Positions 37,156-49,509 of a stretch of 64,000 nt of DNA are shown in pieces. The DNA comes from Roseovarius sp. ZX-A-9. Its GTDB lineage: Bacteria; Pseudomonadota; Alphaproteobacteria; Rhodobacterales; Rhodobacteraceae. Where the stretch lies: contig NZ_JAPWHW010000020.1 in NCBI RefSeq assembly GCF_028369135.1, forward strand, positions 1 to 64,000, in the 5' to 3' direction. How positions within the stretch are numbered: the stretch's first letter is position 1; the number at the start of each line of letters is the position of its first letter. The notes beneath the pieces were generated by a model. That model saw only the letters and a list, made by a program, of their open reading frames with translations. It had not been told where the DNA came from and did not search any database. The position numbers and the translations under genes are program-made.

Positions 37156-40100
37156 TTACATGTCGCGGCTCTCGGGTGTTTCCGCCATCGCGCCGAACGG
37201 ATCGTTGCCCGGCATGTCGTCTTCGGTCGGTGCAGCCAGGGCCGCGGCCGCTTCGGCCTCTTCGCGGCGCGCTTCGATCACCACGTTGTCGCGGCTCTGA
37301 GCGATCTTGCGCATGTCCTGCGTGGCACCACCGGTACCCGCCGGAATGAGGCGACCCACGATGACGTTCTCCTTGAGACCCACCAACTTGTCCCGCTTGC
37401 CCTGAACAGAGGCTTCGGTCAGCACGCGCGTGGTTTCCTGGAAGGACGCCGCCGAGATGAAGCTGCGTGTCTGCAGGCTCGCCTTGGTGATCCCCAGCAG
37501 GATCGGCTCGCCCTGTGCAGGCCGCACGCCCTTGTCCATCGCCTTCTGGTTGGCCGCATCGAATTCGGCCTTGTCCACATGCTCGCCCTTCAGCAGCGTC
37601 GTTTCGCCACTGTCCTGGATTTCCCATTTCTGGAGCATCTGACGCACGATGACTTCGATGTGCTTGTCGTTGATCCGCACACCTTGCAGGCGGTAGACGT
37701 CCTGCACCTCGTCGATCATGTAATCGGCCAGCGCCTCGACACCCATGATGGCAAGGATGTCATGCGGCGCGGGGTTGCCGTCCATGATGTAGTCACCCTT
37801 CTGCACGAAGTCGCCTTCCTGCACCGGGATGTGCTTGCCCTTGGGCACCATGTATTCGACCGTTTCCAGCGACTCGTCTGCTGGCTCGATCGAAATGCGG
37901 CGCTTGTTCTTGTAGTCGCGCCCATAGCGAACATAACCGTCGATTTCCGCGATGATGGCGTGATCCTTGGGGCGACGTGCCTCAAAGAGTTCGGCCACAC
38001 GCGGCAGACCACCGGTGATGTCCTTGGTCTTGGCCCCTTCGCGCGGGATCCGCGCGACGACGTCGCCGGCATGGATCTCGTCGCCTTCTTCGATGCTCAG
38101 AATCGCATCCACAGACATCGGATAGGTCACAGGGTTGCCCGCATCGTTGCGCACAGGCTCGCCATCGGCACCGACGACAATGATCTCCGGCTTCAGCTCG
38201 TTGCCCTTGGGGGCCGCGCGCCAGTCCATCACGATCTTCTGGGTCATGCCTGTGGCATCATCCGTCTCGTCGCGCAGGGCCACACCGGTCACCAGATCCA
38301 CGAATTTCGCGGTCCCGGATTTCTCGGCAATGATCGGCAGGGTGTAGGGATCCCATTCAAACAGCTTGTCGCCGCGGGCCACTTTCGAGCCCTCCTTGAC
38401 ATGCAGCTTGGTGCCATAGCCCAGCTTGTGGCTGGCCAGTTCCTGACCGCTGTCGGACATGATCTTGAGCTTCATGTTCCGGCCCATCACCAGGGTCTCG
38501 CCACGCGAGTTTTCCAGCAGCTGGGCGTTATCGAACGCGATGGTACCGTCTTGGCTGGCCTCGAGGAAGGACTGCTGTCCACCCTGCGCAACGCCGCCGA
38601 TGTGGAAGGTCCGCATCGTCAGCTGCGTGCCCGGTTCACCGATGGATTGCGCCGCGATGATGCCCACCGCCTCGCCGGTGTTGACCATGGTACCGCGGGC
38701 AAGGTCACGTCCGTAGCACATGGCGCAAACGCCGTCTTCGGCCTCGCAGGTCAGAGGCGAACGGATCCGCGCTGTGGCCACTCCCGCCTCTTCGACCGCA
38801 TCGGCCATCCGCTCGTCGATCAGCGTGCCTTCCGCGATGATCACCTCTTCCGTACCCGGACGCAGGATGTCCTCGGCCGCGACGCGACCCAGCACACGCT
38901 CGCCCAGCGACGAGACGACTTCGCCATCGTTCACGGCGTTTTCTGCGGTGATCGCACGATCAGTGCCGCAATCATGCTCGCGCACGATGCAGTCCTGCGC
39001 CACGTCCACCAGACGCCGGGTCAGATAACCCGAGTTCGCCGTTTTCAGAGCGGTGTCCGAGAGACCCTTCCGCGCACCGTGAGTCGAGTTGAAGTATTCA
39101 AGAACGGTCAGACCTTCCTTGAAGTTCGAGATGATCGGCGTCTCGATGATGTCGCCGTTCGGCTTGGCCATCAGGCCGCGCATCCCGCCCAGCTGCTTCA
39201 TCTGGGTGACCGAGCCACGCGCACCGGAGTGGGCCATCATGTAGACCGAGTTGGGCTCCATTTCGCTGCCGTTCTCGTCATACTTGGCCGCCGAGATGGT
39301 GCCCATCATCGCCTCGGTGACGATATCGTTACATTTCGACCAGGCGTCGACGACCTTGTTGTACTTTTCGCCCTGTGTGATCAGGCCGTCCATGTACTGC
39401 TGTTCAAAGCCTTTGACCTGATCGCGTGTCTCGCCGACGATCTCCCATTTGTTGTCGGGGATCACCATGTCGTCCTTGCCGAAGGAAATGCCGGCCTTGA
39501 ACGCTTCGCGGAAGCCCATGGTCATGATCTGGTCACAGAAGATGACCGATTCCTTCTGCCCGCAATAGCGGTAGACGGTATCGATGACCTGCTGCACTTC
39601 TTTCTTGCGCAAGAGGCGGTTCACCAAGCTGAAGGGAGCCTTGGCGTTCTTCGGCAACAGCGCGCCCAGACGCACCCGGCCCGGCGTTGTCTCGCAGCGC
39701 AGGATGACTTCGTTGCCTTCCTCGTCGAGCTGCGGGATCCGCGCCGTGATCTTGGCGTGCAGATGCACTTCGCCGGCGTCGAGCGCGTGCTGCACCTCGT
39801 CGATCGAGGAAAACTTCATGCCCTCGCCCTTCATGCCACTGCGTTCCAGCGTGGTGTAGTAAAGGCCGAGAATCATATCCTGCGAAGGAACAATGATCGG
39901 CGCGCCGTTGGCAGGCGACAGAACGTTGTTCGTGGACATCATCAGAACGCGCGCTTCCAACTGTGCCTCAAGGCTCAGCGGCACGTGGACAGCCATCTGG
40001 TCACCATCAAAGTCAGCGTTGAAGGCCGAGCAGACCAGAGGGTGAAGCTGGATCGCCTTGCCTTCGATCAGGACCGGTTCGAACGCCTGGATGCCCAGAC

Positions 40101-41400
40101 GGTGCAAGGTCGGCGCACGGTTCAGCATGACAGGGTGTTCGCGGATCACCTCATCGAGGATATCCCACACCTCGGGACGTTCCTTTTCCACCAGCTTCTT
40201 GGCTTGCTTGACGGTGGAAGACAGACCTTTGGCCTCAAGGCGCGAATAGATGAACGGCTTGAACAGTTCCAAGGCCATCTTTTTCGGCAGACCACATTGG
40301 TGCAGCTTCAGTTCCGGACCGGTCACGATGACCGAACGACCGGAGAAGTCGACGCGCTTACCCAAAAGGTTCTGACGGAAGCGACCCTGCTTGCCTTTCA
40401 GCATGTCGCTGAGCGATTTCAGCGGCCGCTTGTTGGCACCGGTGATCACACGACCGCGGCGGCCGTTGTCAAACAGCGCATCGACCGATTCCTGCAACAT
40501 CCGCTTTTCGTTGCGGACGATGATATCCGGCGCGCGCAGTTCGATCAGACGCTTCAGACGGTTGTTCCGGTTGATGACGCGACGATACAGGTCGTTGAGG
40601 TCAGACGTGGCAAACCGCCCCCCATCCAGCGGCACCAGCGGGCGCAGTTCTGGCGGGATCACCGGAATGACGGTCATGACCATCCATTCCGGCCGGTTGC
40701 CGGATTCCAGGAAGGATTCGACCACTTTCAGACGCTTGATGATCTTCTTGGGCTTCAGCTCACCGGTGGCCACGGCCAGATCGGCACGCAGGTTCTCGGC
40801 TTCGGATTCCAGATCGATCTGTGCCAGCATGTCGCGGATCGCTTCGGCGCCGATATTGGCGGTGAAGGCGTCCAGACCGTAGGCATCCTGCGCATCGATG
40901 AATTCTTCTTCGGACAGCATCTGGCCGTAAGTGAGGTCGGTCAGGCCCGGCTCGATCACCACGTAGTTTTCGAAATACAGCACGCGTTCGAGATCACGCA
41001 GCGTCATGTCCAGCATGAGGCCGATGCGCGACGGCAGCGATTTCAGGAACCAGATATGCGCGCAGGGAGCGGCCAGCTCGATATGGCCCATCCGCTCACG
41101 GCGGACCTTCTGCAACGTGACTTCAACGCCGCATTTCTCGCAAACAACGCCGCGATATTTCATCCGCTTGTATTTGCCGCACAGGCATTCATAATCCTTG
41201 ATCGGGCCAAAGATGCGCGCGCAGAACAACCCGTCACGCTCGGGCTTGAACGTACGGTAGTTGATCGTCTCGGGCTTCTTGATCTCGCCGTAGGACCAGC
41301 TCAGGATACGCTCCGGGCTGGCAAGGCTGACCTTGATTTCGTCGAACGTCTGCGCCGGTGCGACAGGGTTGAACGGGTTGTTTGTCAGTTCCTGGTTCAT
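37156..41400 (-). CDS. rpoC: RNA polymerase subunit beta-prime
   Basis: Catalytic subunit, 1414 residues. The N-terminal zinc site CLCGKYK...CEKCGVEV, clamp block [16 protein letters not shown], the magnesium motif [12 protein letters not shown] and the second zinc cysteines ([23 protein letters not shown] [13 protein letters not shown]) are all present. It follows rpoB after 89 bases and ends in an acidic tail ([24 protein letters not shown] in pieces). Confidence 0.99.
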   Translation of the reverse strand: MNQELTNNPFNPVAPAQTFDEIKVSLASPERILSWSYGEIKKPETINYRTFKPERDGLFCARIFGPIKDYECLCGKYKRMKYRGVVCEKCGVEVTLQKVRRERMGHIELAAPCAHIWFLKSLPSRIGLMLDMTLRDLERVLYFENYVVIEPGLTDLTYGQMLSEEEFIDAQDAYGLDAFTANIGAEAIRDMLAQIDLESEAENLRADLAVATGELKPKKIIKRLKVVESFLESGNRPEWMVMTVIPVIPPELRPLVPLDGGRFATSDLNDLYRRVINRNNRLKRLIELRAPDIIVRNEKRMLQESVDALFDNGRRGRVITGANKRPLKSLSDMLKGKQGRFRQNLLGKRVDFSGRSVIVTGPELKLHQCGLPKKMALELFKPFIYSRLEAKGLSSTVKQAKKLVEKERPEVWDILDEVIREHPVMLNRAPTLHRLGIQAFEPVLIEGKAIQLHPLVCSAFNADFDGDQMAVHVPLSLEAQLEARVLMMSTNNVLSPANGAPIIVPSQDMILGLYYTTLERSGMKGEGMKFSSIDEVQHALDAGEVHLHAKITARIPQLDEEGNEVILRCETTPGRVRLGALLPKNAKAPFSLVNRLLRKKEVQQVIDTVYRYCGQKESVIFCDQIMTMGFREAFKAGISFGKDDMVIPDNKWEIVGETRDQVKGFEQQYMDGLITQGEKYNKVVDAWSKCNDIVTEAMMGTISAAKYDENGSEMEPNSVYMMAHSGARGSVTQMKQLGGMRGLMAKPNGDIIETPIISNFKEGLTVLEYFNSTHGARKGLSDTALKTANSGYLTRRLVDVAQDCIVREHDCGTDRAITAENAVNDGEVVSSLGERVLGRVAAEDILRPGTEEVIIAEGTLIDERMADAVEEAGVATARIRSPLTCEAEDGVCAMCYGRDLARGTMVNTGEAVGIIAAQSIGEPGTQLTMRTFHIGGVAQGGQQSFLEASQDGTIAFDNAQLLENSRGETLVMGRNMKLKIMSDSGQELASHKLGYGTKLHVKEGSKVARGDKLFEWDPYTLPIIAEKSGTAKFVDLVTGVALRDETDDATGMTQKIVMDWRAAPKGNELKPEIIVVGADGEPVRNDAGNPVTYPMSVDAILSIEEGDEIHAGDVVARIPREGAKTKDITGGLPRVAELFEARRPKDHAIIAEIDGYVRYGRDYKNKRRISIEPADESLETVEYMVPKGKHIPVQEGDFVQKGDYIMDGNPAPHDILAIMGVEALADYMIDEVQDVYRLQGVRINDKHIEVIVRQMLQKWEIQDSGETTLLKGEHVDKAEFDAANQKAMDKGVRPAQGEPILLGITKASLQTRSFISAASFQETTRVLTEASVQGKRDKLVGLKENVIVGRLIPAGTGGATQDMRKIAQSRDNVVIEARREEAEAAAALAAPTEDDMPGNDPFGAMAETPESRDM

Positions 41401-41489
41401 CTTGTGACCTTTCAGTTAAGGCAATGCGTTGGGGGCAGGCCCAGATTTTTCGCGAAAAATCTGAGCCCTAGAAAATTCGGCGAATTTTC

Positions 41490-44400
41490 TTATTCCTCCC
41501 CCTCGGCATCCAGGAGTTCCATGTTGAGGCCCAGACCGCGGACCTCCTTCACGAGAACGTTGAACGATTCCGGTACACCGGCCTCGTATCCGTCCTCGCC
41601 CTTGACGATGCTCTCGTAGACCTTGGTCCGGCCCGCAACGTCGTCCGATTTCACGGTCAGCATTTCCTGCAGCGTGTAGGCGGCACCGTAAGCTTCCAGA
41701 GCCCAGACCTCCATCTCGCCGAAACGCTGGCCACCGAACTGTGCCTTGCCGCCCAGAGGCTGCTGCGTGACCAGGCTGTAAGGCCCGGTAGAGCGCGCGT
41801 GGATCTTGTCGTCCACAAGGTGGTGCAGCTTCAGCAGGTACTTCATGCCGACCGTCACCGGACGGGCAAACTGCTCGCCTGTACGACCGTCAAACAGCAC
41901 CGACTGACCGGAGGTGTCGAAACCGGCACGCCGCAGCGCGTCGTTCACATCCGCCTCTTTCGCCCCGTCAAAAACCGGCGTTGCGATCGGCACACCGTTG
42001 GTGACGTTGCCCGCCGCTTCGACCAGCTGATCCTCGCTCATGTCGGCGATGCCCTCTTCGTAGACATCATCGCCATAGGCCAGTTTCATCGCCTCGCGCA
42101 CCGGTGTCAGGTCGCCCGAGCGCCGGTATTCACCCAGCGCATCGTCGATCTTGATGCCAAAGCCGCGTGCGGCCCAGCCCATATGCGTCTCAAGGATCTG
42201 ACCGACGTTCATGCGCGACGGAACACCCAGCGGGTTCAGACAGAAATCGACCGGCGTACCATCCGCGAGGAACGGCATGTCCTCCATCGGCACAACTTTC
42301 GAAATCACACCCTTGTTGCCGTGACGCCCGGCCATCTTGTCACCCGGCTGCAGCTTGCGCTTCACCGCGATGAACACCTTGACCATTTTCATGACACCGG
42401 GTGGCAGGTCGTCGCCGCGACGGACTTTCTCGACCTTGTCTTCGAACCGCGCATCGAGTGCGCGCTTTTGCGCCTCGTATTGCGAATTCAGAGCCTCGAC
42501 GATCTGCGCATCGGCCTCATCCTTCAGCGCCAGTTGCCACCATTGGCCCTTGCTCAGCGTGCCCAGCAGTTCCTCGGTGATCTCCGAGTTGGGCTTGACG
42601 CCTTTGGGGCCTTTGACGGCGACCTTGCCGAGAACCATCGACTTCAGACGCGCGTAGATGTTGCGGTCCAGAATGGCCAGCTCGTCGTCGCGGTCACGGG
42701 CCAGACGTTCGACCTCTTCCCGCTCGATCTGCAGGGCACGTTCGTCTTTTTCCACACCATGGCGGTTAAAGACCCGCACCTCGACAACCGTACCGAAATC
42801 GCCTGGTTTCACGCGCAGCGAAGTGTCACGCACGTCAGAGGCTTTTTCACCAAAGATGGCGCGCAGCAGTTTCTCTTCCGGGGTCATCGGCGATTCACCC
42901 TTGGGGGTGATCTTGCCGACCAGAATATCGCCCGGTTCCACATCCGCGCCGATGTAAACGATGCCCGCCTCGTCGAGGTTGCGCAGCGCTTCTTCACCAA
43001 CGTTGGGAATGTCGCGAGTGATCTCTTCCGGCCCAAGTTTCGTGTCACGGGCGGCGACTTCGAATTCCTCAATGTGGATCGAGGTAAACACGTCGTCACG
43101 CGAGACACGTTCCGAGATCAGGATGGAGTCTTCGTAGTTGTAGCCATTCCACGGCATGAAGGCGACGATGACGTTCCGGCCAACGGCCAGTTCGCCCATG
43201 TCGGTCGCGGGGCCATCTGCGATGACCTCGCCCTTGCCCACCGTGTCGCCCACTTTGACCTGCGGACGCTGGTTGATACAACTGTTCTGGTTGGAGCGTT
43301 GGAACTTGCGCAGACGGTAGATGTCGACGCCCGGATCGCCCGGCTCCAGGTCTGAAGTGGCCCGCACAACGATCCGCTGAGCATCGACCTGGTCGATGAT
43401 GCCTGCGCGTTTCGCCATGATCGCGGCACCAGAGTCGCGGGCCACGACGCCCTCGATCCCGGTCCCGACCAGCGGTGCCTCGGCCTTGATCAGCGGCAGA
43501 GCCTGCCGCATCATGTTCGACCCCATCAACGCGCGGTTGGCGTCGTCGTTTTCGAGGAACGGGATCAGCGATGCGGCAACCGAGACCAACTGTTTCGGGC
43601 TGACGTCGATCAGGTCCACGCTCTCGCTGGGCGCGAGCGTGTATTCACCCGACTGGCGGGTGTTGACCATCTCGTTTTCGAACTTGCCGTTTTCGTCGAG
43701 ATTGGCGTTAGCCTGCGCCACGACGTGCCGCATCTCTTCGGTGGCAGACATGTACTGTACTTCGTCCGTCACCTGGCCGTCCACGACCTTGCGATAGGGC
43801 GTTTCGATGAAGCCATACTTGTTCACGCGGGCAAACGTTGCCAGCGAGTTGATCAGACCGATGTTCGGCCCTTCCGGCGTCTCGATCGGGCACATCCGGC
43901 CATAGTGGGTCGGGTGCACGTCGCGGACTTCAAAGCCCGCGCGTTCGCGTGTCAGACCACCCGGCCCAAGCGCTGAAAGGCGGCGCTTGTGGGTAACTTC
44001 CGACAGCGGGTTGGTTTGGTCCATGAACTGCGACAGCTGCGAAGAGCCGAAGAATTCACGCACGGCGGCGGCGGCAGGTTTGGCGTTGATCAGATCCTGC
44101 GGCATGACGGTATCGATCTCGACCGACGACATGCGTTCCTTGATCGCGCGCTCCATGCGCAGCAGACCAACGCGGTACTGGTTTTCCATCAACTCGCCGA
44201 CCGAACGGACACGGCGGTTGCCGAGGTGGTCGATATCGTCGATGTCGCCCTTGCCGTCGCGCAGCTCAACCAGAGCCTTGATGCAGGCCACGATATCCTC
44301 GCGGTCCAGCGTGCGCTGGGTGTCCGGCTTGTCCAGTGCCAGACGCATGTTCATCTTGACCCGGCCAACGGCGCTCAGGTCATAGCGTTCGCCATCAAAG

Positions 44401-45626
44401 AACAACGTCTCGAAGAGCGCCGAAGCGGCCTCTTCGGTGGGCGGTTCGCCCGGACGCATGACGCGGTAGATATCCATGAGAGCGGTTGCCCGGCTCATGT
44501 TCTTGTCCATCGCCATGGTGTTGCGCATGTAGGGACCGACATTGATGTTGTCGATATCCAGCACTGGCACCTCGGTGATACCCGCATCCAGAAGCTCCTG
44601 AAGGGAGCCGCCGGTCACATCACCCGCCTTGTCGTATTCCAGCGTCAGCTCATCGCCCGCTTCGACATAGATCGCGCCGGTTTCTTCGTTGATGATGTCC
44701 TTGGCGACGAACTTGCCCAGGATATGCTCGAACGGAACCAGAAGCTCGGTAACGTTGCCTTCATCAATCAGCTTCTTGACCGCGCGTGGCGTGACCTTCT
44801 TGCCAGCCTCGGCAATCACTTCACCGGAAGCGGCGTCGATCAGGTCATAGGTCGGACGTGTGCCGCGCACCCGCTCGGGGAAGAACTTGGTGACCCAGCC
44901 CTTGCCTTTTTCCAGCTTGTAATTGACGGTATCGTAATAGGCATCCATGATCGCTTCCTGATCCATGCCCAGCGAATACAGCAGGGTGGTCACAGGCAGC
45001 TTGCGGCGGCGGTCGATCCGCGCAAACACGATATCCTTGGCATCGAATTCGAAATCGAGCCAGGAGCCGCGATAGGGAATGATCCGGCAGGCAAAAAGCA
45101 ACTTGCCCGAGCTGTGGGTCTTGCCCTTGTCATGGTCAAAGAACACACCGGGCGACCGGTGCATCTGGCTGACGATGACCCGCTCGGTGCCGTTGACAAC
45201 AAAGGTGCCGTTGGGCGTCATCAAGGGCATGTCGCCCATGAACACGTCCTGCTCCTTGATGTCCTTGACGGATTTGGCGCCGGTATCTTCGTCGATATCA
45301 AACACGATCAGGCGCAGCGTGACCTTCAGCGGCGCGCTGTAGGTCATGTCGCGCTGCATGCACTCCTCGACGTCGTATTTCGGCTTCTCCAGCTCGTAAT
45401 CGACGAATTCGATTACGCTGGTTTCGTTGAAATCCGAGATCGGAAACACCGATTGAAAGACACCCTTGATGCCCTCGCCGTCCATCGGAGTGTCCTGATC
45501 GCCCGAATTCAGGAACAGATCGTAAGAGGATTTCTGAACCTCGATGAGGTTCGGCATTTCAAGAACTTCGCGGATTTTACCGAAGTATTTGCGCAAACGT
45601 TTCTGGCCAAGGTAGGTCTGAGCCAT
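41490..45626 (-). CDS. rpoB: RNA polymerase subunit beta
   Basis: Second large catalytic subunit, 1378 residues from the ATG at 45626 (AAAGGTGA upstream); an ATG four codons earlier has a poorer site. The rifampicin region [34 protein letters not shown] (in pieces) is the normal sensitive type. [16 protein letters not shown] and [10 protein letters not shown] near the active site are clear. It is followed by rpoC and preceded by the rplL gap, which contains a 12-bp hairpin. Confidence 0.99.
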   Translation of the reverse strand: MAQTYLGQKRLRKYFGKIREVLEMPNLIEVQKSSYDLFLNSGDQDTPMDGEGIKGVFQSVFPISDFNETSVIEFVDYELEKPKYDVEECMQRDMTYSAPLKVTLRLIVFDIDEDTGAKSVKDIKEQDVFMGDMPLMTPNGTFVVNGTERVIVSQMHRSPGVFFDHDKGKTHSSGKLLFACRIIPYRGSWLDFEFDAKDIVFARIDRRRKLPVTTLLYSLGMDQEAIMDAYYDTVNYKLEKGKGWVTKFFPERVRGTRPTYDLIDAASGEVIAEAGKKVTPRAVKKLIDEGNVTELLVPFEHILGKFVAKDIINEETGAIYVEAGDELTLEYDKAGDVTGGSLQELLDAGITEVPVLDIDNINVGPYMRNTMAMDKNMSRATALMDIYRVMRPGEPPTEEAASALFETLFFDGERYDLSAVGRVKMNMRLALDKPDTQRTLDREDIVACIKALVELRDGKGDIDDIDHLGNRRVRSVGELMENQYRVGLLRMERAIKERMSSVEIDTVMPQDLINAKPAAAAVREFFGSSQLSQFMDQTNPLSEVTHKRRLSALGPGGLTRERAGFEVRDVHPTHYGRMCPIETPEGPNIGLINSLATFARVNKYGFIETPYRKVVDGQVTDEVQYMSATEEMRHVVAQANANLDENGKFENEMVNTRQSGEYTLAPSESVDLIDVSPKQLVSVAASLIPFLENDDANRALMGSNMMRQALPLIKAEAPLVGTGIEGVVARDSGAAIMAKRAGIIDQVDAQRIVVRATSDLEPGDPGVDIYRLRKFQRSNQNSCINQRPQVKVGDTVGKGEVIADGPATDMGELAVGRNVIVAFMPWNGYNYEDSILISERVSRDDVFTSIHIEEFEVAARDTKLGPEEITRDIPNVGEEALRNLDEAGIVYIGADVEPGDILVGKITPKGESPMTPEEKLLRAIFGEKASDVRDTSLRVKPGDFGTVVEVRVFNRHGVEKDERALQIEREEVERLARDRDDELAILDRNIYARLKSMVLGKVAVKGPKGVKPNSEITEELLGTLSKGQWWQLALKDEADAQIVEALNSQYEAQKRALDARFEDKVEKVRRGDDLPPGVMKMVKVFIAVKRKLQPGDKMAGRHGNKGVISKVVPMEDMPFLADGTPVDFCLNPLGVPSRMNVGQILETHMGWAARGFGIKIDDALGEYRRSGDLTPVREAMKLAYGDDVYEEGIADMSEDQLVEAAGNVTNGVPIATPVFDGAKEADVNDALRRAGFDTSGQSVLFDGRTGEQFARPVTVGMKYLLKLHHLVDDKIHARSTGPYSLVTQQPLGGKAQFGGQRFGEMEVWALEAYGAAYTLQEMLTVKSDDVAGRTKVYESIVKGEDGYEAGVPESFNVLVKEVRGLGLNMELLDAEGEE

Positions 45627-45805
45627 GTGTCTGGTCACCTTTCATTTCTCACCGGTCGCGCGGGCTGTCGGGCCCCAGCCGCGTGACCATTTGAGACGGC
45701 AAGTCATGGGTCCATTCATGGCTGTCTTCCCAAGGACAGCCTCCCGACCCAGAACCTCGCCTGAGAAAAGCCCCGATTTTCGCGGAGCCTCTCTGAGACA
45801 GGTTC

Positions 45806-45835
45806 GGCTGGAGACGGTTTCACCCGTCTCCAGCC
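45806..45835. promoter_or_regulatory. 12-bp hairpin in rplL-rpoB gap (attenuator or processing site)
   Basis: GGCTGGAGACGG (45806-45817) pairs perfectly with 45824-45835. The minus strand has no T-run, so rpoBC transcription can pass, but the stem could be an RNase III cleavage or attenuation site as in the E. coli rplL-rpoB gap. On the plus strand six T follow, so it would stop antisense transcripts. Confidence 0.6.
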
Positions 45836-45915
45836 ATTTTTTCGGTCGCGCCGCGGAATTCATGCAAATCCCGATTTGTTTCCTGCTAATGGAAAACAAT
45901 ATCAGCGCGCTTCGA

Positions 45916-46293
45916 TTACTTGATCTCGACTTCGGCGCCAGCTGCTTCCAGCTTGCCTTTAAGCTCTTCAGCTTCGTCTTTCGAGACTTGCTCTTTGACA
46001 GCTTTGCCACCGGCTTCAACCAGGTCCTTGGCTTCTTTGAGGCCCAGACCAGTGATTGCGCGAACCTCTTTGATGACGTTGATTTTCGACGCGCCGGCCG
46101 ATTTCAGGATAACGTCAAATTCGGTTTGCTCTTCGCCTGCGTCGCCGCCGGCATCCGCAGGACCAGCCATCATCACAGCGCCACCAGCGGCGGGCTCGAT
46201 GCCGTACTCGTCTTTCAGGATGGTTTTCAGTTCTTGTGCTTCGAGAAGCGTCAGACCAACGATCTCTTCTGCCAGTTTCTTCAGATCAGCCAT
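45916..46293 (-). CDS. rplL: 50S ribosomal protein L7/L12
   Basis: Stalk protein that recruits translation GTPases, 125 residues. An N-terminal dimer helix with [18 protein letters not shown], an Ala-rich hinge (about 36-50) and the globular end [21 protein letters not shown] (in pieces) are clear. It follows rplJ after 73 bases. Confidence 0.98.
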   Translation of the reverse strand: MADLKKLAEEIVGLTLLEAQELKTILKDEYGIEPAAGGAVMMAGPADAGGDAGEEQTEFDVILKSAGASKINVIKEVRAITGLGLKEAKDLVEAGGKAVKEQVSKDEAEELKGKLEAAGAEVEIK

Positions 46294-46366
46294 TTTCTCA
46301 TGCTTTCCGTATTAGATGTGTTCCAACGCCCGGGTTTCAAGCCCGGTACGGGTACGTTCCAGTTGC

Positions 46367-46885
46367 TTATGCCGCTTCGGCCTTCTCTTCGATGGTCGAA
46401 AGGATGCTCGCGATGTTGCTTGCAGGTGCGCCAATGGCCCCGGCAATGTTCGAAGCAGGTGCGCCGATGCAGCTGACGATCTGAGCGATAAGCTCGTCAC
46501 GCGAGGGCATTTTCGACACGGCTTCGACACCGGCCCGGTCCAGAGCGTTCTCACCCATTGCCCCGCCAAGGATCTCGTATTTCTTGTTATCCTTGGCAAA
46601 ACCCTCGGACACCTTGGCCGCAGCCACGGGGTCTTCGGAATAGGTCAGAACGGTCATACCCGTGAGATAGTTTGCAATGCTTGCGCAGGGCTTACCCTCA
46701 AGGGCGATCTTGGCGAGCCTGTTTTTGGCGACGCGAACAGATGCATCAGCTTCACGCGCACGCGCCCGAAGATCCTGCATCTCAACAACTGTCAGACCCG
46801 TGTAGTGGGCAACCACTACAACGCCAGAGCTTTCAAAGATCTGGCCGAGTTCCTCAACCACTTTCTCTTTCTGGGCTCTATCCAC
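46367..46885 (-). CDS. rplJ: 50S ribosomal protein L10
   Basis: Base of the stalk, 172 residues. I use the GTG at 46885 because GGAGTGAAACT precedes it and the length then equals the family's; an upstream ATG at 46936 would add 17 poor residues. [23 protein letters not shown] and [14 protein letters not shown] match. It binds its own leader mRNA in other bacteria, and a leader of about 220 bases is available here. Confidence 0.95.
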   Translation of the reverse strand: MDRAQKEKVVEELGQIFESSGVVVVAHYTGLTVVEMQDLRARAREADASVRVAKNRLAKIALEGKPCASIANYLTGMTVLTYSEDPVAAAKVSEGFAKDNKKYEILGGAMGENALDRAGVEAVSKMPSRDELIAQIVSCIGAPASNIAGAIGAPASNIASILSTIEEKAEAA

Positions 46886-47115
46886 AGTTTCACTCCAAAT
46901 TTGGGGGTCTCCCCCCGGCTCGTTTGTGTCGGGCAAGACGCCCGACGTTCAGGTCCTTTTTACGGGGGTCCGCCAAGAGCGCCCGAGGTGCATAAGCGCC
47001 CGGCCAATCTGGTCTTCTCCCGTCTCAGGCAGGAAATTAAGAAGCTATGGCCTCACCCGCCGTCTTGGACGAAATGCACCACGCTCCCCGAATCGGAGAC
47101 GTGGCACGTGTTGGT
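46886..47115 (-). promoter_or_regulatory. rplJ leader (putative L10-binding leader RNA)
   Basis: This is the transcript leader expected from the promoter at 47116-47144 to the rplJ start. L10 regulates rplJL by binding such leaders. I did not model the fold; this is based on position only. Includes the TCGGGCAAGACGCCCGA hairpin near 46929-46945. Confidence 0.4.
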
Positions 47116-47144
47116 GGCTTATGTTGAAGCACAGACGGCGTCAA
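47116..47144 (-). promoter_or_regulatory. Sigma-70-type promoter of rplJ-rplL(-rpoBC)
   Basis: Minus-strand TTGACG (47144-47139) and TAAGCC (47121-47116), spacer 17 bases. Together with the terminator at 47327-47352 it separates rplKA from rplJL. The rest of the 490-base gap has no convincing gene. Confidence 0.6.
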
Positions 47145-47326
47145 GTGGCAGAACGATTACCACCCCTGCCAGCGGCGGACAGCAGCTCGAAATCGATATG
47201 AAAGACCTGACCCGGCCCTTTCCGGCTCAATTGCCGTCAATCCTGACAGAAGTTTCAATCAAGTCAACCAAAGCCGGCACCTGTCGTTCTGCGCCGCGCC
47301 CATGGCTTCATGCCTCCGGAAAAAGA

Positions 47327-47352
47327 AAAAGGCGCCCCGAAGGACGCCTTTT
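47327..47352 (-). terminator. Terminator after rplA
   Basis: AAAAGGCG (47327-47334) pairs with CGCCTTTT (47345-47352); on the minus strand TTTTTC follows, 23 bases after the rplA stop. Confidence 0.8.
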
Positions 47353-47374
47353 CCCGATCCATAACGGTGGTGTC

Positions 47375-48073
47375 TTACTCGGCGTTGGCCGAGTCCACAG
47401 CAACCGACACGGCCGGCCCCATTGTGGAGCTGAGCGAGATCTTCTTCATGTAGGTACCCTTGGCACCCGCCGGCTTGGCCTTGGACACGGCGCTGACAAA
47501 AGCGCGGATGTTCTCGACCAGCTTGGCTTCGTCAAACGATGCCTTGCCGACGCCAGCATGGACCACACCGGCCTTCTCGGCCTTGAACTGTACCTGGCCG
47601 CCCTTGGCGTCCTCAACAGCCTGCTTGATGTCCATGGTCACGGTACCGACCTTGGGGTTGGGCATCAGGTTGCGCGGGCCCAGCACCTTGCCCAGACGGC
47701 CGACGATCGGCATCATGTCAGGGGTGGCGATGCAGCGGTCAAATTCGATCTTGCCGCTCTGCACGACTTCCATCAGATCCTCTGCGCCGACAATATCTGC
47801 CCCAGCGGCTTCAGCTTCTTCAGCCTTGGCGCCACGGGCAAAGACAGCCACGCGCACGGTCTTGCCGGTGCCGTTGGGCAGGCCGACAACGCCGCGTACC
47901 ATCTGGTCCGCGTGGCGCGGATCGACGCCGAGGTTCATTGCGATCTCGATGGTCTCATCGAATTTCGCCTTGGCGTTGCCCTTGATCAGAGCCACGGCCT
48001 CTTCGACGGTTACGTCGCTCTTGCCGGCAAAGGCTTCGCGAGCGGCACGGGTGCGTTTTCCGAGTTTTGCCAT
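47375..48073 (-). CDS. rplA: 50S ribosomal protein L1
   Basis: Mobile L1-stalk protein, 232 residues. [25 protein letters not shown] (in pieces), [22 protein letters not shown] and the end [14 protein letters not shown] match. It represses rplKA in other bacteria. It begins one base after the rplK stop. Confidence 0.98.
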   Translation of the reverse strand: MAKLGKRTRAAREAFAGKSDVTVEEAVALIKGNAKAKFDETIEIAMNLGVDPRHADQMVRGVVGLPNGTGKTVRVAVFARGAKAEEAEAAGADIVGAEDLMEVVQSGKIEFDRCIATPDMMPIVGRLGKVLGPRNLMPNPKVGTVTMDIKQAVEDAKGGQVQFKAEKAGVVHAGVGKASFDEAKLVENIRAFVSAVSKAKPAGAKGTYMKKISLSSTMGPAVSVAVDSANAE

Positions 48074-48074
48074 C

Positions 48075-48500
48075 TTACTTCACCTCGATGCCCATGGAAC
48101 GCGCGGAGCCGACGATGATCTTCATCGCAGCTTCGATATCATTCGCGTTCAGGTCTTTCCATTTGGCTTCCGCGATCTCGCGGACCTGCTTGACGGACAC
48201 CGACCCTGCGGTATCGCGACCGGGGGTCTTGCCGCCCGATTTCAGCTTGGCCGCCTTCTTGAGATAGTAGGACGCCGGCGGCGTCTTGATGTCCATCTCG
48301 AAGGACTTGTCCTGGTAGTAGGTGATCACGGTCGGGCACGGGGCGCCGGGCTCCATGTCCTGCGTCTTGGCGTTGAACGCCTTGCAGAATTCCATGATGT
48401 TGATGCCGCGCTGACCCAGGGCGGGTCCGACCGGCGGGCTTGGGTTGGCTTGCCCGGCTTTCACCTGCAGCTTCATCTTGCCAGCGAGTTTCTTGGCCAT
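48075..48500 (-). CDS. rplK: 50S ribosomal protein L11
   Basis: GTPase-centre protein, 141 residues. [30 protein letters not shown] (in pieces) and [13 protein letters not shown] are typical. The proline-rich block near residue 20 binds thiopeptide antibiotics. It follows nusG after 170 bases with a palindromic repeat between. Confidence 0.98.
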   Translation of the reverse strand: MAKKLAGKMKLQVKAGQANPSPPVGPALGQRGINIMEFCKAFNAKTQDMEPGAPCPTVITYYQDKSFEMDIKTPPASYYLKKAAKLKSGGKTPGRDTAGSVSVKQVREIAEAKWKDLNANDIEAAMKIIVGSARSMGIEVK

Positions 48501-48645
48501 GAGGCCTCTCCTTTTCGTTCAACAGCGTCGGGGCGCGCCCCTCGGCCTTTCGGTTGCGGTGGTCTGGTTCGGATGCCGCGGCGCCCTTGCCTCCCACATG
48601 AGATGCGTCTCTGCCCCTGATGGGGCGTCCGCGCAAATTCCGTCG

Positions 48646-48663
48646 GGTGGGTTTCACCCCACC
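48646..48663. repeat. Palindromic repeat (GGGTGGG family) between nusG and rplK
   Basis: GGTGGG (48646-48651) pairs with CCCACC (48658-48663). It starts seven bases after the nusG stop on the minus strand. Confidence 0.6.
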
Positions 48664-48670
48664 GCCCGCG

Positions 48671-49204
48671 TCAGCCCTGTTTGGTGACTTGGGTAAATTC
48701 CAGTTCGACCGGGGTTTCCCGGCCAAAGATCGACACCGACACCTTCAGGCGCTGGTTGTCTTCGTCCACTTCCTCGACCGAGCCATCGAAATCCTCGAAC
48801 GGGCCATCGTTGACCTTGACCTTCTCGCCGATCTCGAAATGGATCAGGGTGCGTGGGCTTTCCTCGCCTTCCTGAACCCGGTTCAGGATCGCGTTCACCT
48901 CGGCGTCGCGCATCGGCATCGGGCGACCCTGCGGGCCAAGAAAGCCGGTGACCCGGTTGATCGAGTTGATCAGGTGATAGCCCTGGTCCGACATTTCCAT
49001 CCGCACCAGAACGTAACCCGGCATGAAGCGCCGCTCGGCGGTCACTTTCTTGCCGCGACGCACCTCGATCACTTCCTCGGTAGGGACCAGCACCTCTTCG
49101 ATCTCGTCCTCGAGGCCGGATTCGATCACGGATGTTCTGATCTGCTCGGCGATCTTCTTCTCGAAGTTCGAGAGAACGCTAACCGAGTACCACCGTTTTG
49201 CCAT
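48671..49204 (-). CDS. nusG: Transcription termination/antitermination factor NusG
   Basis: Couples RNA polymerase with Rho and the ribosome, 177 residues from ATG 49204 (AKRWYSVSVLSNFEKKIAE in pieces); earlier residues in the frame are not part of it. FMPGYVLVRMEM and GFLGPQGRPMPM lie in the NGN domain, and the KOW domain has GEKVKVNDGPFEDFDGSV near 125-145. A 305-base gap separates it from secE. Confidence 0.97.
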   Translation of the reverse strand: MAKRWYSVSVLSNFEKKIAEQIRTSVIESGLEDEIEEVLVPTEEVIEVRRGKKVTAERRFMPGYVLVRMEMSDQGYHLINSINRVTGFLGPQGRPMPMRDAEVNAILNRVQEGEESPRTLIHFEIGEKVKVNDGPFEDFDGSVEEVDEDNQRLKVSVSIFGRETPVELEFTQVTKQG

Positions 49205-49509
49205 GACGACCCAATTCCTCGTGCCACCCGGGTCAAGAGCCCGGTATTGCTGTTTTTCTCCGCGCGCAACACGCACGGCTCCGAAACAAAAAATCGGCGC
49301 GCAACCCGAATCGCCGCGCGCCATGTTCCGTAGATGAGCGCCCCACTACCGCGCATTCCCATTGATTTCAAGGTCTGCAGGCAGTTTTGGCGGGACTTAA
49401 AGCGTTTGCCATGAAATCCGGTCGACGGATCGGATTGCAGGCACTGCCAAGGTCGATACCACTCCGGCCTGACGCATACGCCGGGATATCATGGCCGACC
49501 AGACAGGTA
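49205..49509. other. Gap between nusG and secE
   Basis: About 305 bases, longer than usual for this pair. A weak promoter match for nusG (TTGAAA 49371-49366 and TAGTGG 49348-49343 on the minus strand, spacer 17) lies here. I see no gene or strong hairpin terminator. Confidence 0.4.

Noticed and set aside
37138..41619. 1493-codon open frame antisense to rpoC
   Set aside because: It mirrors the third-base G+C bias of rpoC on the other strand, has no ribosome-binding site or known domain, and consists of low-plausibility sequence.
46886..46936. Upstream ATG start for L10 at 46936
   Set aside because: The added 17 residues are Pro/Gly-rich and atypical; the GTG at 46885 has a good ribosome-binding site and gives the family length.
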